The notes beneath the pieces are model-generated. The model was not told the origin of the DNA and made no database searches. It was given only the letters and a program-made list of their open reading frames with translations. From the NCBI GenBank assembly GCA_030867875.1, contig JAOWCC010001368.1:8355714-8419713 (forward strand): a DNA stretch of 64,000 nucleotides, read 5' to 3'. This stretch comes from Actinernus sp. WN-2022 (taxonomy: Eukaryota; Cnidaria; Anthozoa; Actiniaria; Actinernidae). Shown here piece after piece: positions 32,400-44,099 of the stretch; within the stretch, counting starts at the first letter, position 1; every line of letters starts with the position of its first letter. The translations under genes and the position numbers were made by a program.

Positions 32400-33085
32400 T
32401 TCCCATGGGATCACGAGCGTAATTCGTTCGTTATGGGGTGGTTTGAGCCGAACACACTGTCCTGGAAACTTCATATTTCCCAAGTTGCAAGCAAAATATC
32501 CAAATCAGTAGGAATAATATATAAATCAAGTTTTTGCCTTTCTAAGCCGGCCATACGAACACTATACTTTTCCCTAGTGTATAGATAAGGAAGCATTTGA
32601 CGCCCATACTGACTCAATATTCGAACAACAAAGGTTTTGAAATTTGAAGATATTTATTTACTCAATTTGGACACATTTATGTATTCGTATCAAAACAATT
32701 TACTTACACGAGGTTTTGACAACTTATTGTTGAGGAACGATCAAATTCACAGTTACAATACCCTAAGTTCTCATTTATTTCATGTTCCTTTGTGTAAAAC
32801 AAATATAAGACAATTGTCTGTTAGTTTCCAAGGTCCTAAATTTTACAATACTTTGAGCTCAAATATACGTAACGCAATGTATTTTTCTTCTTTCCAATTC
32901 AATCGTAAGTATTATCTTCTCTCCCGCAATTAATTAGTTATGTTAGCGTGTTGCTCTTATCGCCTCAATCAATTTATTAACCAATATTAATTGTAACGAG
33001 GTGGCCAAAATCCTGACAAGCCTTTATGGCTTCTCTTGGGCTACTTAAGCTTACTATATATATATTATTTTTTTGCAAAATAAAT
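32400..33085 (+). pseudogene. CR1/L2-like LINE 3' fragment
   Basis: A first broken piece reads TLSWKLHISQVASKISKSVG and the segment with CLSKPAIRTLYFSLVY, the usual region downstream of the polymerase palm. After a frame break, 32637-32933 encodes LKFEDIYLLN-like text (MKFEDIYLLNLDTFMYSYQN) ending in NRKYYLLSRN and a stop, the C-terminal domain typical of L2/CR1 ORF2. The 3' end is near AAATAAATTAAACTGAAACT at about 33070-33095. No polymerase core remains, so it is 5'-truncated and dead. Confidence 0.8.
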
Positions 33086-33167
33086 TAAACTGAAACTGAT
33101 ATATCACCGAGCACGTGACTGTTTCCTGTGAAAGGCCTGTTGATTCAGACCTCGCTCTTCTGTCGTA

Positions 33168-33480
33168 CTTAAAGGGGTTGTGTCACGGTATTTAAAGGGG
33201 CTGTGTCACGGTAATAGACTTCACATTCGCGTTCCGGGTCAGAAATAGCTAGTTCCACCGATTTTGATATGAAATAACGAACCTCTCGGCCATGTGGCAT
33301 GGGATGCTTAAAATGAAAGCAAATATGCAAAAATGACTAACAAACAGTGTATATAAACAGTCTCCATGGAAAATATTGAGAATCCTTTCAATCAAGTATT
33401 GAGGGAGGGAAGTTTAACTGTTTGTATCCAATTAACAGCCACCAACCATGGATCATAAAAAGACTGGATTGGGCACGCGC
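33168..33480. mobile_element. TTAA-type element, rearranged copy
   Basis: The left end is doubled: TTAAAGGGG[T/C]TGTGTCACGG occurs at about 33169 and 33192. The interior (ATGTGGCATGGGATGCTTAA, CAGTTAAACTTCCC in complement) matches 47399-47696 in the opposite orientation. The right terminal repeat is absent. Extra text (GGATCATAAAAAGACTGGAT) is shared with 45255-45345. Confidence 0.7.
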
Positions 33481-34144
33481 TGACGTGATGGCCGCAACCT
33501 AGTGGAAAATCGTGACGTCACATGTAAACAAACATTTTCGTAATTTCTAGGCGCGCTCGATTTCGCGAGTAGCTGCCAAAGCCATGATTAGCTTTAAAGA
33601 ATTGGAAAATAAACATCGAAGAGAAGAGAAAAAGATAATTCCTTGAAGGATGGAGATCGGAGAAAACTTCGAGGGGTGCTCAAAAGCTTGTTTTTTTGAG
33701 GAGAAAACGCAGCTAAAGGAGAATGAATTTAATACGAAGTTGCCGATAGCTGTAGTTCTAGCAATTCCGAAAGTGAGAGTGAAATATTAGTGTTTAGAGT
33801 GCAGAAAGGTCTATCATACTAAATGTTGGTTCATGATAAGACACGTAGGAAGCTATATGGAGCTTTTAATATCAAACCGCGAAAAAAAGCAAAAGTTGTC
33901 AGAACATTAAACGAAAACTACAACTCGGTTTGCCATAAGTAAAAACACGAGTATTCTCTCTATTCATTCTATCGGGACTGTGTACGAACTCGTTTGGAAG
34001 GTCCTTGTTGATGAAATTGATAAAACGACATTCGTTATAACAACGACATTCGTTATGACCATAACTCCCACAAACAACCATAGGGCCTGATCATGCAAAG
34101 TCGGGACCTGGCTAAATCACCGAGAATTGGAATTTAGCGTGTCA

Positions 34145-34225
34145 TTTGTGTGGATGGAGGAAAACCGGAGAACGCAAAGAAAAATCCTCGGAGCAAGGAC
34201 AATCGATACCAACAAATTAAACTCA
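34145..34225 (-). mobile_element. SINE 3' fragment
   Basis: GGAGGAAAACCGGAGAA and CCTCGGAGCAAGGAC are the complement of the tail of the tRNA-derived SINE. The tRNA head is missing. Confidence 0.7.
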
Positions 34226-35559
34226 CCCAGTACAACCACGATTGCATTCCTCCAAAAGGCCTATAATTGGGTTAGAAAAGTGGGAGGTCCTGCAAGATTC
34301 CGTTATTTGTATCTCGTACCACAGGCAGCCCACCCACGCGTGGGCTCCCTGTGGCAGTTTGAATCATGTGACGTCATCGTGTTTTCATCGGTTTTCTGTA
34401 AAATGACCGAAACAGTTCGCTAAATGGCTCGAAAAATCCTCATATTCGGTCGAATGATCCCCCAAATACCTTGAAACTCGTAGTGAAATAAACTAGTTAC
34501 ACTTTGATGTGGTCTAATGTGCTTTTTTGGGCGACATGAGGGAGTTTCAGGCGTTTGTTTCTCGATGTTTTGAAGCGCTCGCTTCAGCTGCTAAAAAAAT
34601 CAACAAGGCAGGAAACTTCGGCCACTTTGCGAACACGACACTCGCGGAATATTTGCCGAAATGTCGAACTTTTCCTTGTCGCTTTCCAACAAGACTCCAG
34701 AATGGACAAGGGCAGTTCTTGAACTATACGTCTGCCTAAGGTTGATTCGCATAAGCGCCCCTTTTTGCCACCTATGCCACCCTCCCACTACAAATATTTA
34801 CCATCACACACAGACTCGTGCCGCGGCCCTGTAAGGATAATTTGCACACAAAAATATGAAGACAATATCAACTCATGCGGGGAATAGTAAGGAAAATTGT
34901 TGGTTGAGTTGTCAAAGATTGCAGAGATTTGCCGCGTGAGGTTAATCTTCAGAGTACTTAGCTTAGTTCTTACTTATTTCATTGCCGGTTGTTACTGAAA
35001 AATTATACGAGAATCTTTCACTATGTACTAGCCTCTACGTTTAATAACAGGCCGGGTACGTGGACTTTGTAGAAGTGGAAAAACAACAATGCTGCACTGA
35101 GATAGTGGTAAGTCCATCCCGGTAAGTTCATATGCAGCCTTCAGTCACTTATCAGCATAGAGTACTTCTCTGCGAGTTTTCCCAATCAAACATTAGCATT
35201 AGCCTTAAAATGAGGAACTGAACATTTACTGGAAAAGTATTGTGACAAAAAATTACTGCTTGACTATTAAAATAGCACTTTACTATGACACCGCAATGAA
35301 GTAGGATGTGAACTTCGCTCTGGGGTCAACAGATGCAGAAGCAGGAAGAGTTCTCCTCGTCTGTTGACAAATGTAGTAGATAATTTCTTTAATTCTGCAC
35401 GACCGCTTCACAGACGAGCTTCAATATAAACAACCAGTTTGCCAGTCTCGTACCCAGAGCTCATCTCACAGAGAGCTCTGGTAACAGCCATTTGTTGGTC
35501 CTTGCTGATTGGCTGAAATGATAACGCATGCGTAAGAATCAATCGAAATACTTAACCGT

Positions 35560-36777
35560 GATTGGATAATTGTTACTTGTCATGTAAATAATAAAGTTCG
35601 CGCATAAGGCATGCTGGCCGAAGTACAGAGAGGCTCATCGAAAATGACGGATTGAGATTTGTGAAGCCACCGAATGTAAAGAAAAGAGAAATATCAACGT
35701 AGAACTCTGTTCTGAATAAGTTCAAGCTATTTCTGTGGTTGCACAGGAGCGGGAGAGCGTAAGGACTGTCTTTGTGTTTTTCCTACCGCTACGGGATACA
35801 GAAACCACTTGTTTACCAGCTTCTGGCGTCTGCAGTGCAGCTTTTATACAGCTTTGAACAGTCGTTTATATCCCCTTTGTCTTTGGATGCTATACAACGG
35901 AGGACCAGATATATATAAGTGAACTCCTGATTACCATGCAGTGTTGATCAATCAACAATCAAAGGCAATAAGGAATGTTATCGATGAGGCCAATTCTTGG
36001 ACGGTCATGATCACAGATCAGTAGTCTTAGTCTGAAAATTATGCATGTACAGCTGCCTTCTCAGCTCGTTCCAAGGGTCCACTCCGCTGTATTTCAGCAG
36101 ATTTCAGGCTGAGGCTTAATACTTTATATTTAAATTTATACACAGCATTCATATTTAGATTAGAATTTGTTTTTCTTGTTGAAACTGATTGGTACTGTAT
36201 ACTATTGGATGTGGGTAGAAAAAGAAACAAACCTTTGAATTTCAAGCATCGTGTATTTCACAGTTCTGGTGGCGACTTATTTTTATTATCAACATGAATA
36301 TTTTGCAGTGTCTTGCTGGATTTTTGTCTACCGTTAAACCTGGGCCTTGAATCAATGGCTTAGTTGCAGAATAACCCTCTCTACTCAAAATATCACTTGA
36401 AAACTGAGTTTCTCTAGTACTTAGGGGTCATCAACAAATTTAAAAAAATCCTACCATCTGGGGAGGAAGGGTATTGGCCTGGGCATTAAGAAAATATTTT
36501 TTTTGGAACTTTAGGAATAACTTTATTGCACAATTTTATATGAAGTGTATGTTAAGGGGGGAGCACGGCTTAACATCCAAATGACAGTAAGATTTTTAAA
36601 ATTTGTCTACGACCCTTAATAATACAAGATGAAAAGAACTGTATGATGAATGATTACCAGTACCTGTCAAGCCTTATAACAAGAATAAACATCCAGTATC
36701 TGAATATCATAGAGTAAGTTGCAAAAATGATACCATAAATTATTATTATAAAACTTGTTAATAACTATTTTTTATTT
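35560..36777. other. No recognisable gene
   Basis: Sequence between the inner inverted repeat and the LINE tail. Only short chance ORFs are present. It may be the interior of the 34319-43768 candidate element. Confidence 0.4.
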
Positions 36778-38420
36778 TTTTTCAATAACTTTATTTAGGC
36801 ACGCTAGCCTCTACAACTTGTAGCTGATTTCCATGAAGGGCGTGAACAATACAATTAATTAAAACTATAATACAAAAGTCGATGACTACTTAAATGTGCT
36901 AAAAACACATATAATGCATAAATATATATAAAGGTATTTAAGATGTGTTAAAAACACATGATACGTATTTACAATAATATGACATTATAATATACTATAA
37001 TGTCAACTGCTGATTTAATGGTAGCGTTACTAATTGTTTAAAAGTTTAAAAGTACGGAAGGAAAGGAATGATGCATGCTAACGGTTAATGGAGGAAGAAA
37101 TGAGATTGCAGAAGGAATTAAACGATTCGCAGTCCCTTACTTCAGTTGGCAAGGTATTCCATGACTTTGCACCATTGTAACTCCAGCTTTTCTTTAAGAA
37201 TTCGGTTCTTGGACGAGGCATGACTAGCTTACTAGAAGATCCTCTCAAGTTATAACTGCTAGTTTGATTGAATTTTTGAAATAAATGACACAGCCTCGAA
37301 GGTGCTAAACCATGGAGTATCTTGAACATAAGTTTTGCCTTCATTTGAGCTCTATGCTCCTGTAATGTCAACCACCCAAGAGCATTTAGGGACGCTTCAG
37401 ACTGTCCGGCTTCGTTACTGCGTTTCATTATAACTCTGGCGGCTCTATTTTGTAGTTTTTGAAGACGATCCGAAAGGACACTTCCTATCGAGTCCCACAC
37501 TACACTACAGTAGTCGAAATGCGGCCTAACCAATGCATTATATACTAATATCAATGTTTCGTGATCTACAAACTGTCTTAACCTTTTTATAGCACCAATA
37601 CCCGATGAGATTTTCTTAGCTATATAATCAATATGACTTTCCCACGTAAGGAACTCATCGATCTGGACACCAAGTACTTTACAATTATTAACCCTCCTGA
37701 TTGGTTGGTTCCCAATGGCTATGTCTGGTGCCTTTGAAAGATGATTAATATTATATCTAGATCCAATCAGGGTGTATTCAGTTTTTGCTACGTTAAGACT
37801 CAGTTTGTTTGCCGAAAGCCATTTTTTAACGTTCCCCAAATCACGATTTATTGCCAGTTCTACTTCCTCTAGAGTTTCACCAGCTGCTGTTAAATTTGTA
37901 TCATCCGCAAATAGCCGTGCTGTTGTGGAGCTCAGGCAATTTGGCAGATCGTTTACATACATTAGAAATAGAAGTGGCCCAAGTATTGACCCTTGAGGAA
38001 TTCCACATGTTATTTGCCTGTGACCCGAAACTACATTATTTATTTGGCACTTTTGAGTACGGTCTGTAAGATATGAGCGGAAGAGATTCTTAGCAGCTCC
38101 CTTTATACCGAATAGCTCAAGTTTATGTACCAAAATGTTGTGATTTACGGTATCGAATGCTTTTTTTAGATCAATAAACACAACCAGGTTAAAAAGGACA
38201 CGATCCATATTAACATACCATTCGTTTGTGCTATCTAATAATGCAGCTGCGGTCGAATGGAATTTTCTGAAACCAAACTGGTGATTCGATAGTAGGTTAT
38301 GTTCCATCAGGTATTCGTACAACTGATCGTATAATATTCTTTCAAATACTTTACTTATTATTGGAAGAATTGAGATAGGTCTATAGTTGTCTATAATTAC
38401 CCTAATGAAGGAAAACAAAG
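36778..38420 (-). mobile_element. 5'-truncated CR1/L2-like LINE
   Basis: A minus-strand non-LTR retrotransposon. The 3' end lies near an A-rich AAATAAAGTTATTGAAAAAA (read on minus, about 36778-36797). Coding sequence starts abruptly near 38400 at the fingers domain, so the endonuclease and ORF1 are missing, as in ordinary target-primed truncation. Confidence 0.85.
37078..38418 (-). CDS. LINE reverse transcriptase (ORF2 C-terminal two thirds)
   Basis: A 446-codon open frame. RT landmarks are present in order: DNYRPISILPIISKVFE (residues 10-26, fingers), QFGFRKFHST (47-56), motif A FIDLKKAFDTVNHN (81-94, Asp83 and Asp89), motif B GIPQGSILGP (139-148) and motif C FADD (170-173) with both catalytic Asp intact. 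NKLSLNVAKTEY (near 205) and VLGVQIDEFLTWESHI (near 250) follow, and the C-terminus has SWNTLPTEVRDCESFNSF. The enzyme would copy its own RNA at a nicked target. The apparent first nine residues are non-homologous leader from the truncation junction, so the start is not genuine. The endonuclease domain is absent, so this copy cannot move on its own, yet the frame has no stop, suggesting recent insertion. Clade CR1/L2 is inferred from motifs only. Confidence 0.85.
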   Translation of the reverse strand: MFSFIRVIIDNYRPISILPIISKVFERILYDQLYEYLMEHNLLSNHQFGFRKFHSTAAALLDSTNEWYVNMDRVLFNLVVFIDLKKAFDTVNHNILVHKLELFGIKGAAKNLFRSYLTDRTQKCQINNVVSGHRQITCGIPQGSILGPLLFLMYVNDLPNCLSSTTARLFADDTNLTAAGETLEEVELAINRDLGNVKKWLSANKLSLNVAKTEYTLIGSRYNINHLSKAPDIAIGNQPIRRVNNCKVLGVQIDEFLTWESHIDYIAKKISSGIGAIKRLRQFVDHETLILVYNALVRPHFDYCSVVWDSIGSVLSDRLQKLQNRAARVIMKRSNEAGQSEASLNALGWLTLQEHRAQMKAKLMFKILHGLAPSRLCHLFQKFNQTSSYNLRGSSSKLVMPRPRTEFLKKSWSYNGAKSWNTLPTEVRDCESFNSFCNLISSSINR

Positions 38421-38429
38421 AAAATTAAT

Positions 38430-39810
38430 GTTTCGAGTTGTTTTGGCACTTGGACTTCAACACTTGTTTACTGAGTAGTTGTAAATCTAATACAGATTCA
38501 TCTTGATTTACATAAACTTGCTGTGATTTTAATAATTATAAACCATATACTCTGGCTCAAGTTTGTAAATCTGATAAAACATGGCCACTCGCTCTGTATC
38601 TATTACAAACTAAAAAATATAGTGTCTATCCAAGTTAGTGAATTACCCTTTGTCATACAGGTAGATCAGGCTTGGCTTTTAGGCCTTTAGCCATCTGAAT
38701 ACTGTCAACAAGATGATAACCAATGTTATCATCCATAGATCTGAGCCAATTTTGATTACTTTGAGATACTATTTCGAACACTCATTTCAGTGTAAGATCA
38801 AGGGTTCCAAATAGTTGCCAAGAAACAATTAATCCCAAGGGCTGTAGCCCTGATGGATTTGTTGTTTCCGAGGTTTGGAACCCCTGATCAAACTGATGCA
38901 ATCACTTTTCATACGTCGAATGACAATACCTGTATTCTTGGGTCATTAGGAAGTATTGTTTACCAGTATTTTGCTGACAGTTTAACTGTTATTGATCCCA
39001 ATAATTAATTTCTCCTTTGTTAAACACAATTTTCTGCTGTGGCCACATCAGAAGACTTGGAACATTGTAGGCATTGTATGCGAGTGGTTTAAGCACTTAA
39101 TTATTTTCTGAACAGTAACAAAATTGTAATTTTATCTTCAAGGTGAAAGGAGCCTGGGGCCAAGTGCTTCCATGGCAACATAAGTTCCACAGTGATGCAT
39201 ATTTTCTTTAGTACTACATATGTGCAAAGTTTCAATTGTTTTTACCCACTATTTGCCGAGATTTTATTAGTTTTGTGATTTGTCTCCAGGCTGTATTCAT
39301 AAATCATTAGGAAGTATTTGCCTTGTTGCATACAATATTATTTACAATTGAAGGGGTCCATGCAAGAATAACATAAGTGACTTCTGATAAAATTTCAAAT
39401 TATTTTTGATGTTCTTTGTTTTCTGAGATAATTTAGAATTTAGTTCTTGCAATTAACCCCTTCAATTATATTTTCTCATGGTCATTTCAACAAAATAATG
39501 GTCTGATAGTGTAGTAGGCACGGCAGAAGCTAGCAGTCAGGAGTATAAATCACAAGGACGATGGTTTGAGCCACACTCTAGATGCTGATTTTTATTTCCA
39601 TCTTGTCCTTTACTTCCCTTCATGTAAAGTCATACTTACATTGTAATATTGTAGGTTACTGGAAGTCAAAATTCGAGTGTCCTAATTAGTGTTTGAACCT
39701 TGATCTGGCATTTCATTGGATATCAAGAATCACTAGTACTAGTGATCTTGATCAGACTGTCATTTTGGATTGGATATCAAGACTCAACAATTGATGCATG
39801 TGACAAGTCA
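38430..39810. other. No gene seen
   Basis: AT-rich. One small imperfect inverted repeat (AAGGGTTCCAAATAG / TTTGGAACCCCTGATC) lies at about 38790-38890. Nothing else stands out. Confidence 0.45.
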
Positions 39811-39812
39811 GT

Positions 39813-40103
39813 GCCATCATAGTTAATAGAGTGGAATGGTTATGAAACCCAGCGACCTTCTTTGTTATATGTCTTTGTTAGCTTTTTTCAACCGTGACCC
39901 TGCACAAAACACAATAGAAATTCCAATGTGTTAATCAATCAGCCAATAGAAACGTGAGTTCAGTCGTTCAGGGGATGCTAATGAACTATGACCCTGCACA
40001 ATCTTTTGTCTTGCCCTCTTCCAACATAAATCTCAGCGCATTTGTTAGCCCCTTTGAAGTTTGCCGGGTTTCATAACCATTCCACTCTATTAACTATGGT
40101 GCC
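39813..40103. mobile_element. 290-bp MITE
   Basis: Inverted ends ATAGTTAATAGAGTGGAATG then GTTATGAAACCC (39820-39851) and complement (40066-40096). Inside, AACTATGACCCTGCACAA and ACCGTGACCCTGCACAAA repeat. Non-coding. Confidence 0.75.
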
Positions 40104-40109
40104 ATACAG

Positions 40110-40755
40110 CCTTTACCAGGTATGAAACCTCATGCACATGAAATGCATCGCTGGTATTTGATGCTTCCCTCATTAATTATTCATGAGTTTGAGAAATACA
40201 TTTACAGGACATTCAATCTCGTTGTCTGCAAAATAAGATTTAAAATGTATTAGAATATTACATATACATGTAGTCCGCATTATTATAACAGTTAACTACA
40301 TGACCAACTTTGTGCTGTCACCATCAGTTTTAAAGTACAAAATCATTATTGGGAACAGATGGTTGGTAGAAAAATAACGACGGCATAATGCTAGATCAGA
40401 AAAAGCACATGGCATTGACACGATCTGCTCTTTACAGGGCTATCAACTAATTGAATAGAAAGTTCCCCTCACTCCCTCGTTCAATGTCCAAACCATGTGA
40501 TTACAACTGCAGTTACTTATTAACATTGACAGGTCAATAATTTCTTAATGTTTGTAGGTTCCAGTTGTATTGATCCTTTCAGATTTAAATAATCAAATTC
40601 TCAAAGAAAACAGCAGAAAAAAAAGTTTAACAATATATTACATTCACTGTACTTCACAATATTAATAAATATAGTGATACTTACTGCCACATCATCCATT
40701 GTCATTAATGTGCCAACCAGAGATCCATTGGTTCCTGACACAAAGTGGCCTTTTA
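40110..40755. other. No recognisable feature
   Basis: Short chance ORFs only. It precedes a full SINE. Confidence 0.4.
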
Positions 40756-41014
40756 GGGGAGCTCGGGTGGCGCAGTTGTTAAGCGCTTCGCCTCTCACCT
40801 CTGTGGCCCAGGTTCGAATCCCGGACGCGGCGCCATATGTGAGTTGAGTTCGTTGGTATCTCGCCCTTGCTCAGAGGGTTTTTCTCCGGGTTCTCCGGTT
40901 TTCCTCCCTCCGCAAAAACCAACACGCTAAATTCCAATTCGATCTATGGATTAGCCGGGACCTGGCTTTGATCAGCCCCCATGGTTGTTTCAGGTCTCGT
41001 TAGAAATTCAGAGT
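40756..41014 (+). mobile_element. tRNA-derived SINE, best-preserved copy
   Basis: The head GCTCGGGTGGCGCAGTTGTT contains the A box and CCAGGTTCGAATCCCGG is a perfect B box, both needed for pol III transcription. The body CTCAGAGGGTTTTTCTCCGG and tail TTTTCCTCCCTCC are followed by TTAGCCGGGACCTGGCTTTG and a 3' part shared with the 48867 copy up to ATTCAGAG. Length about 259 bp. I would use this as the family reference in the window. Confidence 0.9.
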
Positions 41015-41877
41015 TTTTTTTTTGAAACCATGGTTGGTACATTAGCATAATAATTGTAATGTTTATCAACACGAAGTATCGCTATAGTGTTGTTTCAATA
41101 ATTTGATTGGTACATTATTAGCCAGACAGGTAGTTATTCAGAAACTTGTATTACAGTTATAATAATAGTATTTAGAAATATGTTTTCTTTTCAATCTTGG
41201 GAGAGTCAGGTTTGTAGTGGTTATTCCAAAATAAATTTAACTTATCCACTTTCCCAAAAATGACTTGTGTTAATTGCCAGTGCAGTGTTCATTCAGGGGA
41301 ATTTCATATGTCAATTACATGTTTTGGTGGCTGCATATTTATTTATAGAAATCCTACTGAAATACACGTGCAATGCAGCCATATATAGACACTTCTACGT
41401 TTGGGTGTTGTTTTTAGCATGATTTATAGGTCATCGACTCCATATAAATTAAGCTGTGATTTTCTTTAGATTTTTTGGCTCGAAGGTAATCGAGCTTGCT
41501 CATAGTTATATAAATCAGTAAGCTTAAATAATATGCAGCTTGCCCAAGAAGTTCCAGCTTATTTTCCTAAGTTTGCTTTGCTTTTCCCCCCAAAAAAACA
41601 TTTATAGTGAAAATCAGTTCTGCTAACCTTTGCAGTATTTCTGCCTTCTGCCGTTCTGGTCCCGACTGCATCGTCGGCTATTTTATGGCTTTGTGCCGGA
41701 GTTCCCATCTTTTTCCTTGTACTGAGTAGACTGGTGGAAGAAGAACTTGGGTTTCGACTGTTCCAAACTCCTCATATCTTCTGCCATCGTGGGACTATCG
41801 ATTTTTCATGGCTTCCTTTTTGTACGAGTGGATTTATTTTGACCGGAAATCGACTTCAATTCCTCGTTTTCGAAAAA
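41015..41877. other. No recognisable feature
   Basis: Sequence between the SINE and the right inner inverted repeat, inside the 9.4-kb candidate element. I see no ORF of note. Confidence 0.35.
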
Positions 41878-41986
41878 TGATTCCTACGCATGCGTTCTGT
41901 TTTAGCCAATCAACAAGGACCAAAAAATGGCTGTTACCAGAGCTCTCTCTGTGAGATGAGCTCTGGGTACGAGACTGCCAGTTTGC

Positions 41987-42782
41987 GAGTTTCGCTTATC
42001 ATTTTACCCGCATAAAAGAACGTCGTAAACAATTTGTCATTGACGACGCTTGCTGTTTGTATAAACCAACAGTTAAGGTTTTAGTTTTTGAGGTCTTACT
42101 TTTTTTCAGTGTTCAGTTATTTTTTTTCCAACTTAGTTATAGTTTCCCGTTGTTTCTAGTTCATTTTTATCGACTCATTTCCTCTAGCGAGAATCGCCTT
42201 TCCGATTTGTTGATGTTTCCACAGGGGTCCGGTCAGTCTCTCAGAGTTCAGTTTCGCTCGTTTTTCTTGTTCTGTCAAATTTTTTTCGGTTCAATATTTT
42301 TCTTCTTTGTCCTCCTAGTCATGTCATTTCCAGTTCGATAAATTGTTTTTAAATCCAAAAAGCAGTTTACTCAGTTCTGTTTATTCGATTCATATTAAAA
42401 GTTTTTATAAGCACGACCACATCAGCAACGCTGTAAATTTATCGTGGGTAAATAAATATTATTATTAGACTGTTCGGTTTAATTCGGATCTATTTACTCA
42501 GTTCAGTTTTCTCCATTTCTTTGTGTCCATAAGCTGCTCCATTTAGCATTTCGGTTCGGTTTCCATTTCTTCTATTCATGATGCACTCACTCGATCCAAT
42601 TACTCAATTATGTGTACTGTCTCGCTTGACTTCACGCTCATTTCAATTCGGTGCCCTTTCTGGCGTTTTTATTCGAATACTCAGGGTCTATATTATATTC
42701 CAAGAGTCATCCGAAGTCCAGCAATTGTTAGGTCCGTATAAAGCTGTACCCAGTAGATGGTCGTTTAGCCTGTGTAAGTTCA
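41987..42782. other. Spacer between right inner and outer inverted repeats
   Basis: About 800 bp. The counterpart spacer on the left (35195-35436) is only about 240 bp and does not look homologous. ORFs at 42057-42341 and 42578-42820 have low-complexity Phe/Leu-rich text and no motif. Confidence 0.4.
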
Positions 42783-42950
42783 AATGTTTGATTGGGAAAA
42801 CTCGCAGAGAAGTACTCTAAGCTGATAAGTGACCGAAGGCTGCATATGAACTTACCGGGATGGACTTACCACTATCTCAGTGCAGCATTGTTGTTTTTCC
42901 ACTTCTACAAAGTCCACGTACCCGGCCTGTTATTAAACGTAGAGGCTAGT

Positions 42951-43395
42951 ACCCAGTGAAAGATTCTCGTATAATTTTTCAGTAACAACCGGCAATGAAA
43001 TGGGTAAGAACTAAGCTAAGTACTCTGAAGATTAATCTCGCGCGGCAAATCTCTGCAAGAGTACCTAGTGAAAGATTCTCGTATAATTTTTCAGTAACAA
43101 CCGGCAATGAAATGAGTAAGAACTAAGCTAAGTACTCTGAAGATTAATCTCGCGCGGCAAATCTCTGCAAGAGTACCTAGTGAAAGATTCTCGTATAATT
43201 TTTCAGTAACAACCGGCAATGAAATGAGTAAGAACTAAGCTAAGTACTCTGAAGATTAATCTCGCGCGGCAAATCTCTGCAAGAGTACCTAGTGAAAGAT
43301 TCTCGTATAATTTTTCAGTAACAACCGGCAATGAAATGAGTAAGAACTAAGCTTAAGTACTCTCAAGATTAATCTCGCGCGGCAAATCTCTGCAA
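42951..43395. repeat. 112-bp tandem array, about 4 copies
   Basis: GAGTACCTAGTGAAAGATTC starts units at 43059, 43171 and 43283 (exact period 112), with a first diverged unit from about 42951. Copies are almost identical. The inverted partner at about 34925-35035 has a single unit, so the array expanded only in the right-hand copy. Confidence 0.95.
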
Positions 43396-44099
43396 TCTTT
43401 GACAACTCAACCAACAATTTTCCTTACTATTCCCCGCATGAGTTGATATTGTCTTCATATTTTTGTGTGCAAATTATCCTTACAGGGCCCCGGCACGAGT
43501 CTGTGTGTGATGGGCAATATTTGCAGTGGGAGGGTGGCATATCCCCCGTTTTCGAGCGGCTCGTTAGGAGGGTTAGAATCAACCTAGCGTCCTAATTTTA
43601 GGCAGACGTATAGTTCAAGAACTGCCCTTGTCCATTCTGGAGTCTTGTTGGCAAGCGATAAGGAAAAGTTCGACATTTCGGCAAATATTCCGCGAGTCTC
43701 GTGTTTGCAAAGTGGCCGAAGTTTCCTGCCTTGTTGATTTTTTTAGCAGCTGAAGCCACAGGCAGCCCAATCTATGGGTTTGTTCATACAAATAGAAGAT
43801 ATGTATGGGGTTTTATAAATCCTTTTAAATTGCCGTACAATGGAGGACAATGTACAAATAAACGTACCTTTTCGCTTCCATATTGTTTCCTTTGTGTTGT
43901 TTCTTGTCTTGAAACCATTTTAGGCTGTTTTGGGGAGTTTTTCATCCACCTCGGCTCACCACCTCTAAGAAGAAGAGAAGGCTGGAATCTTCCGAAGTCT
44001 TCTGCCACAATCACCTACAATCTTTACCTCCAAAATCTCACTTTTCGTTATCAAAAGGCCACAAAACTCCTGTCATTGCTAGAATGATAAATAAACTAA

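Larger units (their letters stand above)
34319..43768. mobile_element. Candidate 9.4-kb element with long inverted ends
   Basis: Outer inverted repeats 34581-35194 and 42783-43756 match at high identity (for example TGGACAAGGGCAGTTCTTGA and ATGCAGCATTGTTG-type blocks). An inner inverted pair is 35437-35545 and 41878-41986 (AGAGCTCTGGTAACAGCCAT on the left, complement on the right). CCACAGGCAGCCC marks both boundaries (34319-34331 and 43756-43768). The enclosed DNA contains a LINE and otherwise no recognised gene. Alternatives are two independent insertions in opposite orientation, or a host inverted duplication. Confidence 0.5.

Noticed and set aside
34127..34423. 98-codon plus-strand ORF
   Set aside because: It runs through an antisense SINE tail and a hairpin terminus; no protein features.
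40756..40840. tRNA gene
   Set aside because: The same tRNA-like head recurs with a shared non-tRNA body at several sites, so it is a SINE.
42057..42341. Phe-rich 94-codon ORF resembling a membrane protein
   Set aside because: T-rich DNA gives Phe/Leu runs by chance; there is no conserved pattern and it lies between transposon inverted repeats.
43059..43395. CRISPR-like array
   Set aside because: The whole 112-bp unit is conserved with no variable spacers, and the genome is eukaryotic.
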